Below are positions 27,373 to 36,447 of a stretch of 64,000 nt of DNA, in pieces; the first letter of the stretch is position 1; each line of letters starts with the position of its first letter. The notes under the pieces were generated by a model. The model had not been told where the DNA came from and made no database searches. It worked only from the letters and a program-made list of their open reading frames with translations. The translations under genes were made by a program, and so were the position numbers. This stretch comes from Streptomyces sp. Q6 (lineage in GTDB: Bacteria > Actinomycetota > Actinomycetes > Streptomycetales > Streptomycetaceae), in assembly GCF_036967205.1 (NCBI RefSeq), contig NZ_CP146022.1, forward strand, positions 1,178,001 to 1,242,000. Reading direction: 5' to 3'.

Positions 27373-28301
27373 CACGCGTGCTCCGCGAGGTACGTGACGA
27401 TCTCCTCCCGCTCCCACTGCCCGTCCGCGACGACGACGCGGTAGCGGCGGGTGAGGGTCTCGCCGGGCGCCAGGACGAGTTCGTCGAAGTACGCGAAGGA
27501 CGGCGCCACGGCCGCGAACGGTTCGTCGCGCACGAACCAGTGCGCGGGATGCCCGCCCCGCTCCCCCGCGTGGTCGTTCTCCGGTGCGTGCTCGAAGACG
27601 AGCGTGGCGTGCCCGTCGACGCCGTCGAGCTCGGCGCTGTACGCGAGCCAGGGCGCCTGCGTCCCCATGATCTGCGGGCCCTCGGCGTCGGCGGTCTGCA
27701 CGCGCCCGTCACGGAAGCCGCGCGGGCCGCGCCAGAACAGCCCGGTGTAGCCCGCGAGTTCACGGCCATGGGTGGTGGGGCTGCCGAAGCGCAGGGGTTC
27801 GGCGCGGCGGTTGGTGACGGCGCTGCTCCAGGTCAGCGCCCAGGACCCGGTGGCCGGGTCCACGTCCCGCACGTCGATCCGGCGCTCCTCGTCGGCCCAC
27901 AGTTCACCGTCGTACGGGTGCCAGGTCAGGCGCTCGGCGAGGGTGGCGGTGCCGTCCTCGCGGGCGGTGACCTCGTCGAAGGCGACGTGCGCCATGGAGC
28001 CGACGCGTTCGGGCAGCGGCAGGTAACCCTCGCCGGGCACATAGGAGTTGCCGCCCCACAGGTTCTGCCCCGACAGGTGCGAGGCGGTCATCTGAAGGCC
28101 CTTGTGCCAGCGGTGGTCGTTGGGCCGGTAGTCGGTGACGGGGGCGCCGGACAGGGTGCGGATCGGGTGGAGGTAGGGCTTGGGCGCCTCCCACGCGGCC
28201 TCGGGGCGGTAGACGTAGGCGAACAGCTCGACGCCGGTGGTGGGTTCGGTGACGGTGATCCGGTCGCCGTGGGTGTGGACGACGCGCAGGGCCTCACCCA
28301 T
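27369..28301 (-). CDS. PmoA-family (DUF6807) protein
   Basis: The 310-residue protein matches the family misleadingly named methane oxygenase PmoA, now DUF6807. Features are the early PYLHPIRTLSGAPVTDYRPNDHRWHKG segment, then FWRGPRGFRDG and HWFVRDEPFAAVAPSFAY. The real function is unknown. The family is usually found with Gfo/Idh/MocA oxidoreductases in sugar loci, exactly as here. It overlaps the upstream gene by eight bases and the downstream cupin gene by four, so the three form one translationally coupled operon. Confidence 0.85.
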   Translation of the reverse strand: MGEALRVVHTHGDRITVTEPTTGVELFAYVYRPEAAWEAPKPYLHPIRTLSGAPVTDYRPNDHRWHKGLQMTASHLSGQNLWGGNSYVPGEGYLPLPERVGSMAHVAFDEVTAREDGTATLAERLTWHPYDGELWADEERRIDVRDVDPATGSWALTWSSAVTNRRAEPLRFGSPTTHGRELAGYTGLFWRGPRGFRDGRVQTADAEGPQIMGTQAPWLAYSAELDGVDGHATLVFEHAPENDHAGERGGHPAHWFVRDEPFAAVAPSFAYFDELVLAPGETLTRRYRVVVADGQWEREEIVTYLAEHAW

Positions 28302-29451
28302 GGGAGGCCTCCTCGGCGGGCGCCCAGCCGGGGGCGCCGCCGTGCAGGGCGGTGTAGTACGGGTCTCCGGGACCGATCTCCCCGGCGCGGACGGTGACGT
28401 CGGTGAACGCCGACTTGTAGAGGGCCGAGACGAGCTCCAGGCTGGTGCGGCCGTCGGCCCCGCTGCTGCGCGGGCGCACCCCGGCCCGCATCGAGGCGAC
28501 GAGCTCGCGCAGCTGGGCGAGGTGCGAGCTGGGCACGTCGGTGCCGAAGTCCTGCCAGGAGGCGGCGAGTTCGGCCGGGACGTCGCGAGCCGGGGTGACG
28601 ACCCAGTCGGCGTTCCCGTACCCGTACAGATGCGTGAGCTCCATGGTCGCGCGCTCGCAGTCGATGCGGATGCGGCTGACCTCGTCGGGGCTGAGGACGC
28701 TGTTGACGATCGTGGCCATGGCCCCGCTCTCGAACCGCACCAGGGCGGTGGAGACGTCCTCGGTCTCGACGTCGTGCACGAGCCGCCCGGCCATGGCCCG
28801 CACCTCGGACCACGGGCCGAGGATGTCGAGCATCAGGTCCATCTGGTGGATCCCGTGCCCCATGGCGGGGCCGCCGCCCTCGGTGGCCCAACGCCCGCGC
28901 CACGGCACGGAGTAGTAGGCGGTGTCCCGGTACCAGGTGGTCTGGCAGTGGGCGACGAGCGGCCGTCCGACGTCCCCCTTGGCGAGCAGTTCCCGTACGT
29001 GCCGGGCGCCCGAGCCGAACCGGTGCTGGAACACGATGGCGGCGTACGGCCCGCCCTCCGCGCCCTCCGCGGCCTCGATGGCGTCGAACTCCTCCAGCGA
29101 CGGCGTCGGCGGCTTCTCGCACCACACCCAGGCCCCGGCCCGCAGGGCGGCGACGGTCTGCTCGCGGTGCAGGGTCGGCGGGGTGCACACGGTGACGAGG
29201 TCGGGCCGCTGCTCGTCGAGCATCCGCTGGAGGTCGGTGTACGGGTGCGGTATCCCGCCGTCCGCGCAGAACCGCCGGACGGCGTCGTCGTCGACGTCGA
29301 CCGCCGCGACGACCTCGACCTCACCCTCCTCGGCGAGTTCCTGGAGGGCCGGCAGGTGACTGCCGCGGGCGATGCCGCCGGCGCCGACGACGGCGACCTT
29401 GAGGCGGGAGGCACGGGGGCCGGAACGGTCTGGTGCGGGTGCGCTGCGCAT
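28294..29451 (-). CDS. Gfo/Idh/MocA-family oxidoreductase
   Basis: The protein of about 385 residues has an N-terminal NAD(P)-binding domain (VAVVGAGGIARGSHLPAL), the catalytic lysine in CEKPPTPS and a C-terminal alpha/beta substrate domain with the active-site histidine region MGHGIHQMDLMLD. Members oxidise or epimerise sugars and inositols. It is the first gene of the operon with PmoA-family and cupin proteins. I chose the ATG at 29451; a GTG at 29466 is possible. A strong promoter and a LacI-type operator lie upstream. Confidence 0.85.
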   Translation of the reverse strand: MRSAPAPDRSGPRASRLKVAVVGAGGIARGSHLPALQELAEEGEVEVVAAVDVDDDAVRRFCADGGIPHPYTDLQRMLDEQRPDLVTVCTPPTLHREQTVAALRAGAWVWCEKPPTPSLEEFDAIEAAEGAEGGPYAAIVFQHRFGSGARHVRELLAKGDVGRPLVAHCQTTWYRDTAYYSVPWRGRWATEGGGPAMGHGIHQMDLMLDILGPWSEVRAMAGRLVHDVETEDVSTALVRFESGAMATIVNSVLSPDEVSRIRIDCERATMELTHLYGYGNADWVVTPARDVPAELAASWQDFGTDVPSSHLAQLRELVASMRAGVRPRSSGADGRTSLELVSALYKSAFTDVTVRAGEIGPGDPYYTALHGGAPGWAPAEEASHG

Positions 29452-29526
29452 GGGCGCGATCAACACTCCATCGGGGTGCGGTGACGGGGCCTGGTGCGCG
29501 GTGACGCCGCCACGGCACGCCGTAGC

Positions 29527-29578
29527 AAGCGCTTTCCACGCGGGGTCGACGCTATGCGGGGAGGCGGAGGGGGGTCAA
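29527..29578 (-). promoter_or_regulatory. Promoter and LacI-type operator of the Gfo/Idh operon
   Basis: On the minus strand TTGACC (29578-29573), an 18-bp spacer and TAGCGT (29554-29549) form a near-consensus housekeeping promoter. Downstream, at about +8 to +15, lies AAGCGCTT (29527-29534) inside GCAAGCGCTTTCC, the core typical of LacI/GalR-family operators. The repressor is not encoded next to this operon. The galactan LacI protein prefers a different palindrome, so another LacI member is likely. Confidence 0.6.
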
Positions 29579-30899
29579 CAGGGCGGCGGGGCGGATCCGG
29601 CGGACCCGGAGCCTCGCGGCGGGGCGGATGCGGTGGCCCTGGAGCCTCGCGGCGGGGCGGATCCGGTGGCCCCGGAGCGCCTGCGCCCCGCCTCGGTCGC
29701 CGACAGCGCGGTGGTGTCCGACGCCTCGGTCTCCGCGCGGCGCAGGCCCCGGGCCAGTGCCAGCGTGACCACGGCGGACGCGGCCGCGAGGAGCGGCAGG
29801 GCCGTGCGGGGCGAGGTCGCCTCGGCCAGGGCGCCCGCGAGGACCGCGCCCACCCCCTGCATCGTGAGCATCCCCGCCGTGTGCAACCCGAGGGCGTGGC
29901 CGCTGAGTTCGTCCGGGGTGAGGGCGAGGAGGTGTTCCTGGAGGAGCAGGCTCGCCGCGAACCCGACCGAGGCGAGCGCGACCGCCACCAGCGCCACCGG
30001 AAGAGCGGGCCCCGCGGCGAACAGCAGATAGGGGACGGCGAGCAGCAGGCGCAGCGGTGCGCCGAGGCGGCCGCGCAGCCGCGTGGGCACGAACCGTCCG
30101 ACGACCGTGTCCCCGGCGAGCATGCCGAACGCCGCGCATGCGAAGAGCAGGCCCGCGTGCGCGGGGTCGTACGGGACGAAGAGGGCTTCACAGCCGACGA
30201 TCAGGCCGTTGGGGACCCAGAGCGCGAGGTAGACGCAGCGGCGCGCGGGCGAGGACCACAAGCGGGCGTTGCCACGCATCGTCGCGGCGAGGGAGGGGCG
30301 CCCCGCGGCCCGCGCCGGGCGCCGGGTCAGGCCGAGGCGGGCCACCGTCGCCGACAGGGCGTACGACGCGGCGGCGATCAGCAGCGTGCCGCGCGGCGAC
30401 GTGAGCGCCACCAGGAGCCCGCCGACCGCGTAGCCGAGGATCTGGCAGGCACCTGCGCTCATGTTGAGGACGGAGCGGCCGAGGAGGTAGCCGTCCTTGG
30501 GCAGGATGTCGGTGAGCAGGCCGTAGCGGACGCCGCCGCCCAGCGCCGCGGGCACGCCCTGCGCGAGGACGAGGGCGAGCGCGGCCGCCGTGGGCAGGCC
30601 GGGCGCGGCCTGGGTCGCGGTGGCGACGGCGAGGAAGAGGAGAGTCCGGCGAGGGCCGCGCGGGGCGGCAGCCGGTCCGCCGCGGACAGCAGCGTGAGCG
30701 CGCCCACCACCTGGGCGAGTGACGGCCCGAACATGGCGAGCGCGGACAGCAGCGGTGATCCGGTGGAGGCGTAGACGAGCGAGCCGAGGGCGAGTCCGGC
30801 GACCGTCTGGGCCGCGACCTGGAACGAGCCGGCGACGAAGAACGGCGTGAACCCGGGCGTGGCGAAGAGATCGCGGTAGGTGCGCGGCAGCGGTGACAT
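29575..30899 (-). CDS. MFS transporter, apparent frameshift
   Basis: The N-terminal frame (residues 1-85, starting MSPLPRTYRDLF) and the C-terminal frame (TLLFLAVATATQAAPG onward) are both typical MFS sequence. One missing base near 30646-30652 separates them. Corrected, the protein has about 440 residues and twelve membrane segments. The C-terminus carries three 11-residue repeats of the form SxxTxSAPPRG. It is divergent from a winged-helix regulator with a 7-bp inverted repeat between, the usual layout for a regulated efflux pump. Confidence 0.8.
29585..29683. repeat. Three 33-bp tandem repeats
   Basis: Units at 29585-29617, 29618-29650 and 29651-29683 share the opening GGCGGGGCGGAT and about 85 percent of all positions. 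They encode the 11-residue repeats at the end of the MFS protein. Because 33 is a multiple of three, copy number can change without shifting the frame. Confidence 0.8.
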
Positions 30900-30937
30900 G
30901 CGGGGAGGCTGCGGGGCGGGACGGGTCGGGCGTTAAT

Positions 30938-30957
30938 GTTTCGCGGACCGGCGAAAC
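30938..30957. promoter_or_regulatory. Inverted repeat between MFS and winged-helix genes
   Basis: GTTTCGC-GGACCG-GCGAAAC is a perfect 7-bp inverted repeat with a 6-bp spacer. It lies in the 88-bp gap between divergent genes and fits an ArsR/winged-helix dimer site that could control both. Confidence 0.6.
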
Positions 30958-30987
30958 CATCGGCCGGGTCCGGGGGAAGGCAGGGTC

Positions 30988-31994
30988 GTGGGGGTCTGGC
31001 AGGTCGACGCGGACACGCTCGCCGACAGCCGGTTCGTGGTCTCGTCGCTCGCCGAGACCACGGCGAGCCTGAAGAAGCTGGCCTCCCCCGTCGCCGCGCA
31101 TCCCGGCGAACGGCGTTGGCTGGACACGTATCTGCCCGCCTACCGCGCCCGGCTCGCCGCGGACCGGGTCACCGCGCTGCTGGTCGACGCGATGTTCGGC
31201 GCGCTGTGGAACGCGGACTTCATCACGCCCACCCCGGTCGGCGAGCGGCAGGACGACCTCGCGGACGGACTCGCGTGGATCCGGGCGACGCCGCCCGCCG
31301 CGGTCCGCGCGCACCTGGCGCTCTCGTCGCCCGGATCGCTGCCCGCCGAGCTCGACGGCGCGGAGGACCTGGCGGAGCGCGCCGCGTCGCTGCTGGACTG
31401 GGTGTGGCGGGAGACCGTGCGGCCCGAGTGGGCGCGCAGGCGCCGGGTGATGGAGGCCGATGTCCTGGCACGGACCCGGGAACTGACCCGGGGCGGCTGG
31501 GCGGCGGCGTTCGGCGGGATGCGGCCGGCCATGGGCTGGGAGGGCGGCGGGCGCCTGCGGATCAACGCCCACGACTATCCGCCGCGGGATATCTCGGGGT
31601 CCCGGCTGCTGTTCGTCCCCGTCACCCCGCAGCAGGGCTGGGTGTCGTGGGAGACGGCCCCGCCGCACCGCGCCCCGGGCACGGACCGGTACGCCGTGGT
31701 GTACCCGTGCGCGGGGCCCTCGCCGACGCCGGCGGCACGACGCCGCCGGCCGGGCTCGCCGTGCTGATCGGCGCCGCCCGCGCGCACGTCCTCACCCTCC
31801 TCGACCATCCGCTCACGACGACGCAGCTGGTCGCGCTGACCGGGCAGGGCCTCGGTTCGGTGGGCCGCCATCTCAAGGTGCTGCTGGACGCGCGTCTGGT
31901 CGGGCGGCGGCGGGCGGGCCGCTCGGTGCTCTACTACCGCACGCCGGCCGGCGAGACCCTGCTGGCGGCGCAGGACGACGCCGCCCGCGCGTGA
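30988..31994 (+). CDS. Winged-helix (ArsR-like, DUF5937-type) regulator, apparent frameshift
   Basis: The N-terminal 240 residues form the conserved non-DNA-binding region (GVWQVDADTLADSRFVVSSLAET). The C-terminal part is an ArsR-like winged helix (LTTTQLVALTGQGLGSVGRHLKVLLDARLV). They are in different frames as written; one base added in the GGGG run at 31713-31716 joins them into about 335 residues ending at 31994. GGAAGG precedes the GTG start. It probably represses or activates the divergent MFS pump. The ligand is unknown. Confidence 0.8.
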
Positions 31995-32147
31995 GCCGGA
32001 TCCGGTCCCCGTGGGGAGCCCGTCACTTTCGGGCGCTACGCTGCCCCGCGTGCGCCCGCGGCCCGTTCGGACGGCGGAGCGCACAGCCCTGTCTGGCCCG
32101 CGTCCGCGGCCGGTTCCCGCCCAGCACCTTGGATCGCGTACTCCTCC

Positions 32148-33023
32148 ATGTCTTGGTTCGAATCATTCATCCTCGGACTCGTCCAGGGGCTGACGGAGTT
32201 CCTGCCGATCTCGTCGAGCGCCCATCTGCGGCTGACCGCCGCGTTCGCCTCGTGGAACGACCCGGGGGCCGCGTTCACCGCGATCACCCAGCTCGGCACG
32301 GAGACGGCCGTGGTGATCTACTTCCGCAAGGACATCGCGCGGATCATCTCGGCGTGGTCGCGCTCCCTCACGGACAAGACGCTGCGTGGCGACCACGACG
32401 CGCAGATGGGCTGGCTGGTGATCGTCGGCTCGATCCCGATCGGCGTGCTGGGCGTCACGTTCAAGGACCAGATCGAGGGACCGTTCCGTGATCTGCGTCT
32501 CACGGCGACCACGTTGATCGTGATGGGTGTCGTCCTCGGCGTCGCGGACCGCCTCGCGGCCCGCGACGAGGTGGGCGGCAAGCACCGTGCCGTCCGCTCC
32601 CGCAAGGAACTCAAGGACCTCTCGGTCAAGGACGGCCTGATCTACGGCGTCTGCCAGGCGATGGCGCTGATCCCGGGCGTCTCCCGGTCGGGCGCGACGA
32701 TCAGCGGCGGTCTCTTCCTCGGCTACACCCGCGAGTCGGCGGCCCGCTACTCGTTCCTCCTGGCGATCCCGGCGGTCCTCGCCTCCGGCGTCTTCGAGCT
32801 GAAGGACGCGAGCGAGAGCGGCCATGTCTCCTGGGGGCCCACGATCTTCGCGACGATCATCGCGTTCGGTGTGGGCTACGCGGTGATCGCCTGGCTGATG
32901 AAGTTCATCTCGACGCGCAGCTTCATGCCGTTCGTCTACTACCGCATCGCGCTCGGCATCGCCCTGTTCATCCTGGTCGGCATGGGTGTCCTGAGCCCGC
33001 ACGCGGCGGAGTCGGCGGGCTGA
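32148..33023 (+). CDS. uppP: Undecaprenyl-diphosphatase UppP (BacA)
   Basis: This 291-residue membrane enzyme releases phosphate from undecaprenyl diphosphate, recycling the lipid carrier for peptidoglycan synthesis. Overproduction of such enzymes gives bacitracin resistance in other bacteria. Both signature regions are present: GLTEFLPISSSAHL near the N-terminus with the catalytic Glu, and the PGVSRSGATISGG motif. About eight membrane segments are predicted. There is no clear ribosome site before the ATG, but the N-terminus MSWFESFILGLVQ fits the family exactly. Confidence 0.93.
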   Translation: MSWFESFILGLVQGLTEFLPISSSAHLRLTAAFASWNDPGAAFTAITQLGTETAVVIYFRKDIARIISAWSRSLTDKTLRGDHDAQMGWLVIVGSIPIGVLGVTFKDQIEGPFRDLRLTATTLIVMGVVLGVADRLAARDEVGGKHRAVRSRKELKDLSVKDGLIYGVCQAMALIPGVSRSGATISGGLFLGYTRESAARYSFLLAIPAVLASGVFELKDASESGHVSWGPTIFATIIAFGVGYAVIAWLMKFISTRSFMPFVYYRIALGIALFILVGMGVLSPHAAESAG

Positions 33024-33033
33024 TCGGCCCCCG

Positions 33034-33741
33034 TCACCAGGCCACGGCCCCGGTCGCGTCGAAGAACCGTCCCGTCGGCCCGTCCGGCCCGATCCGCGCC
33101 ATGCGGACGATGATCTCGGAGCCCTCCGTCACGGTCTGGGTGCCCTGATTGCCGTTCAGATCGGTCTTGGTGAAGCCGGGCTCGACGGAATTGACGCGGA
33201 TCTCCGGGAACGCCTTCGCGTACTGGACGGTGAGCATGTTGACCGCCGTCTTGGAGGCCGGGTACGCGATGCCGGGGTAGAAGGCGCCGGGGCTCGCCGG
33301 GTCGGACATGCCGGCCAGGGAGGCGAGGCCGCTGCTGACGTTCACGATGACGGGGGCGGCGGAGCGGCGCAGCAGGGGCAGGAACGCGTGGGTGACGCGG
33401 AGCGTGCCGAAGACGTTCGTCTCGAAGAGCGGGCGCAGCGTGTCGACCGTCTCGTCGGCGGGGGCGACGATGCCGTTGTCGGCGGTGCGGCCCTCCACAC
33501 CGGCGTTGTTGATCAGTACGTCGAGGCCGCCGTCGGCCTCGATCCGGCGGGCCGCAGCGGCGACCGACGCCTCGTCGGTGACGTCGATGACGACGTGCCG
33601 GGCGCCCAGTTCCTCGGCGGCGACGCGGCCGCGCTCGGGGTCGCGGGCGCCGACGTAGACGGTGTGTCCGGCCTCGACGAGCCGGCGGGCGGTTTCGCGG
33701 CCGAGGCCCTTGTTGGCCCCGGTGATGAGTGTGGTGGTCAT
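33034..33741 (-). CDS. Short-chain dehydrogenase/reductase
   Basis: The 235-residue protein is a classical SDR with the cofactor motif TGANKGLG at residues 7-14, NNAG, the catalytic serine in VNVSSGLASL and the YPASK motif supplying Tyr and Lys. The substrate is unknown. It is transcribed away from an XRE/MmyB-type regulator with a 9-bp inverted repeat between, a pairing common in Streptomyces. That regulator probably controls it. Confidence 0.88.
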   Translation of the reverse strand: MTTTLITGANKGLGRETARRLVEAGHTVYVGARDPERGRVAAEELGARHVVIDVTDEASVAAAARRIEADGGLDVLINNAGVEGRTADNGIVAPADETVDTLRPLFETNVFGTLRVTHAFLPLLRRSAAPVIVNVSSGLASLAGMSDPASPGAFYPGIAYPASKTAVNMLTVQYAKAFPEIRVNSVEPGFTKTDLNGNQGTQTVTEGSEIIVRMARIGPDGPTGRFFDATGAVAW

Positions 33742-33785
33742 GCGTCCAGGTTCCGCCGCGCCCCCCGGCGCAGCCAGGCGTCCCG

Positions 33786-33814
33786 TCTTCCTGGGACTCC
33801 CGGTACCAGGAAGA
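33786..33814. promoter_or_regulatory. Inverted repeat between SDR and XRE genes
   Basis: TCTTCCTGG (33786-33794) and CCAGGAAGA (33806-33814) are perfect complements separated by 11 bp. The arm spacing is close to two helical turns, which suits a helix-turn-helix dimer. It is the likely operator of the adjacent XRE/MmyB regulator. Confidence 0.6.
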
Positions 33815-33843
33815 TCCGCGGCGGGCGGTGCACAGTGGACCTC

Positions 33844-34697
33844 ATGGCGAGCGTGGAGTCCGGTTCCTTCGGTGCGGCGGTACGGCGATGGCGGGACCGG
33901 GTGTCACCGGAGTCGGCGGGGCTGACCGCGAGCGGGCAGCGCCGCGCGGCCGGACTGCGCCGTGAGGAGCTGGCGCTGCTCGCGGGCATCTCGGCGGACT
34001 ACGTGACCCGCCTGGAGCAGGGCCGGGCCGCGCACCCTCGGACCAGGTCGTGGAGGCGCTCGCCCGCGCCCTGCGCCTGTCCGCCGCCGAGCGCGAGCAC
34101 CTCTTCCGGCTCGCGGGTCTGGTGCCGCCCGGCCGGGGCACGGTGCCCGCCGCGGTCACGCCGAGCGTGCACCGCCTCCTGGACCGGCTGGCCGGCACGC
34201 CCGTCGCCGTGTTCGACGCGGCCTGGACGCTGCTCCTCGCGAACCCGCTGTACACGGCCCTGATGGGCGAGCGCCCGGAGTGGCCCGGCCACGGCCGTAA
34301 CGGCGTGTGGTGGACGTTCCTCGGCCCCGAGGGGCGGGTGCGGCAGAGCCCGCGCGAGCGGCGGGCGATGGAGACGGCCCTCGTCTTCGACCTGCGGACG
34401 ACCGCGAGCCGCTACCCGGCCGACCCGCGGCTGCCCTCACTCGTCGCCGAACTGCGCACGAAGAGCGCCCGGTTCGCCGAGTTGTGGGACTCCGGGGCCG
34501 TGGGTCACCATCAGGCGGCGCGCAAGACGATCGACCACCCGGACGCGGGGACGCTCACCCTCGACTGCGACATCCTCGCCGTCGCCGGGGCCGATCTGCG
34601 GGTCATGGTCTACACGGCCGAGCCCGGCACCCGCGACGCGGACCGCCTCGACCAGCTGGCCCGCTCGGCGGTCCCCGCCCTCACATCCGCCCCGTGA
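33844..34697 (+). CDS. XRE-family regulator with MmyB-like ligand domain, apparent frameshift
   Basis: The N-terminus is an XRE helix-turn-helix (RREELALLAGISADYVTRLEQG). The C-terminus is the PAS-like MmyB ligand-binding domain (PVAVFDAAWTLLLANPLYTALMG, VGHHQAARKTIDHPDAGTLTLDCD). One missing base in the CCC run at 34035-34038 separates them; corrected, the protein has about 284 residues. MmyB-type regulators sense small hydrophobic ligands and commonly control an adjacent SDR gene, as here. The ATG at 33844 was chosen because the helix-turn-helix begins just after it. Confidence 0.82.
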
Positions 34698-34787
34698 ACC
34701 TCAACTCCCTTACGCGGACGATCACTTGACGCAGCCGCCCGCTCGCTCAGGGTTCCCAAGCGGCGACGGCGACCGTAGCCTTGCCGC

Positions 34788-34961
34788 ATGCCGCCCGTCC
34801 CGTCTGGTTCCGTGCGTTCTGCCGAGGAAGTGAACGAGCAGATCCGCGGCCTCTGGCTGCGCGCGGGCGGGCGCCTGACGACCGAGCAGCGCGCCGAGTA
34901 CGACCGGCTGGTGACGGAGTGGGCGGCGGCCGTGCGCGCCGAGATCGTCAGGGCCGCCTGA
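34788..34961 (+). CDS. Small 57-residue protein of unknown function
   Basis: The frame from ATG 34788 to TGA 34961 encodes MPPVPSGSVRSAEEV..., a mostly helical, charged small protein with LWLRAGGRLTTEQRAEYDRL in the middle. The sequence looks like a real amphipathic helical protein, not a high-GC shadow frame. There is no evident ribosome site, so a leaderless mRNA may apply. I do not recognise the family. It lies between the XRE/MmyB gene and a convergent SDR, seven bases from the latter's stop. Confidence 0.55.
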   Translation: MPPVPSGSVRSAEEVNEQIRGLWLRAGGRLTTEQRAEYDRLVTEWAAAVRAEIVRAA

Positions 34962-34967
34962 CTCCGC

Positions 34968-35730
34968 TCAGCGTCCCCCGGCCACCCGCAGGACCGTCCC
35001 CGTCGTGTACGCCGCGTCCTGCGACAGCAGCCAGGCGATCGCGCCGGCGACCTCGTCCGCGGTGCCGGGGCGGCGCAGCGGGATGCCGGGGCCGACTGCG
35101 CGGCCCGGTCCGGGCGCCGCTCGCGGCGTGGATCTCGGTGTCGATGATGCCCGGCGCGACGGCGTTGACCCGGACGCCCACCGGGCCGAGCTCCTTGGCG
35201 AGGCCGAGCGTGAGCGTGTCGACGGCGGCCTTGGACGCGGCGTAGTGGACGTAGTCGCCGGGGCTGCCGAGCGTGGCCGCCGCGGAGGAGACGTTCACGA
35301 TGGCGCCGGTGCCCGCGGCGCCCATGTCACGGGCGGCGCGACGGCAACACAGCAGGACGCCGAGGACGTTGACGTCGACGACGCGGCGCAGGTCCTCGGT
35401 GCGGGCCTCGGCGAGCGGGCCGAGCGGCGCGGTGATCCCGGCGTTGTTCACCAGGCCGGTGAGCGGCCCGAGCCGGGCGGCCGCCTCGTCGAACAGCCGC
35501 TCCACGTCCGCCTCCTGGGACGTGTCGGCCCGGACGACGGCGCAGCGCGCGCCCGCGGCGGACACGGCGCGTGCCGTCCGCGCGGCCGCGTCCTGGTCGT
35601 GGACGTAGGACAGGGCGATGTCGTGCCCGTCGCGTGCGAGTCGCAGCGCGGTCGCGGCGCCGATGCCCCGGCTGCCGCCGGTGACGAGGGTGATGGGGCG
35701 GGTCAAGGAGTCCTCCCGTACGGAGATCAT
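34968..35730 (-). CDS. Short-chain dehydrogenase/reductase, apparent double frameshift
   Basis: This is an SDR with TGGSRGIG, NNAG, VNVSS and YAASK motifs. After APGIIDTEIHAASGA the frame is lost. From about 35095 down, another frame gives the normal ending GIPLRRPGTADEVAGAIAWLLSQD to a stop at 34968. Two single-base deletions between 35095 and 35114 explain this best. The ATG at 35730 overlaps the upstream stop as ATGA. A TTG at 35706 with GGGAGG in front is an equally good start. It is probably coupled to the DinB-fold gene. Confidence 0.78.
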
Positions 35731-36392
35731 GTTGCGCGGGGCGCACCGTACCAGCGCCACGTGCCGACCCGCTCGTGACCCGGCAGTTCACCCCGCCCGG
35801 TCAGCCACAGCAGGGTCGGCCACGGCGCGAAGCCGGCGGGGGCGTCCGGGAAGAGGCGGTGCAGCGCGCGGGCGCACAGGTCGGCAGGCGCCTCGAAGTC
35901 CACGCCGAGTCCCCGCGCCAGATCGTGGGCGTGCAGGAGGGTCTCGACGACGCCCATCGCGGCGAACCCCTCGGGGTCGCTGATGCCGAAGACGTGGTAG
36001 CCGCGGGCCGTCGACGGGGTCGCCCTGACCACGGCGACGAGCAGTCCGCCGCACGCCTCGAGCACGTCGAGCAGGGCCGCGGGGCCGAACTCCCGGTCGG
36101 CGGTGATGGTGTTCGCGGGCCCTTCGGGGCGGCGCTTCGCCCAGCCGTACGGCTCCTGGGCCTGCGTCGAGGGGCGCAGCGAGCCGATCCGGCCCGCGTA
36201 CGAGAACAGGTCGTCGGCGAGGTGCTCGCCGGTCTCCCAGCAGGTCCATTCCAGCGATCCGGCGGGGACGTCCCAGTCGGCGTCGAGCGCGGGGCGCAGG
36301 GCGCTCACGGCGAGTTCGACGGCGTGCGCGACGTCTTCGGCGGTGACGGGGCCCGGGTCCGCGACCGCGGGAGTGTTCGATTCTGCTGACAT
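35727..36392 (-). CDS. DinB-fold maleylpyruvate isomerase-family protein (mycothiol-dependent type)
   Basis: The 221-residue protein has the DinB/MDMPI four-helix bundle: WTCWETGEHLADDLFSYAGRIG carries the metal-ligand histidine, with further histidines in VVETLLHAHDLARGLG. The family uses mycothiol, the actinobacterial thiol, in isomerase or transferase reactions. The substrate is unknown. Its stop overlaps the start codon of the downstream SDR by four bases. Confidence 0.8.
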   Translation of the reverse strand: MSAESNTPAVADPGPVTAEDVAHAVELAVSALRPALDADWDVPAGSLEWTCWETGEHLADDLFSYAGRIGSLRPSTQAQEPYGWAKRRPEGPANTITADREFGPAALLDVLEACGGLLVAVVRATPSTARGYHVFGISDPEGFAAMGVVETLLHAHDLARGLGVDFEAPADLCARALHRLFPDAPAGFAPWPTLLWLTGRGELPGHERVGTWRWYGAPRAT

Positions 36393-36447
36393 GGGGCGAC
36401 CGTAGCAGCGATCTTGACGGCCGCCCCGGGGTTTTCCGGCCCGCCGG

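Noticed and set aside
29585-29683. Tandem repeats as a CRISPR array
   Set aside because: The units are directly adjacent without spacers and lie in the coding frame of a transporter.
31700-31730. Programmed frameshifting in the winged-helix gene and similar cases
   Set aside because: Eleven unrelated gene families are affected in the same way, with no slippery heptamers or stimulatory structures. Sequencing indels explain it better.
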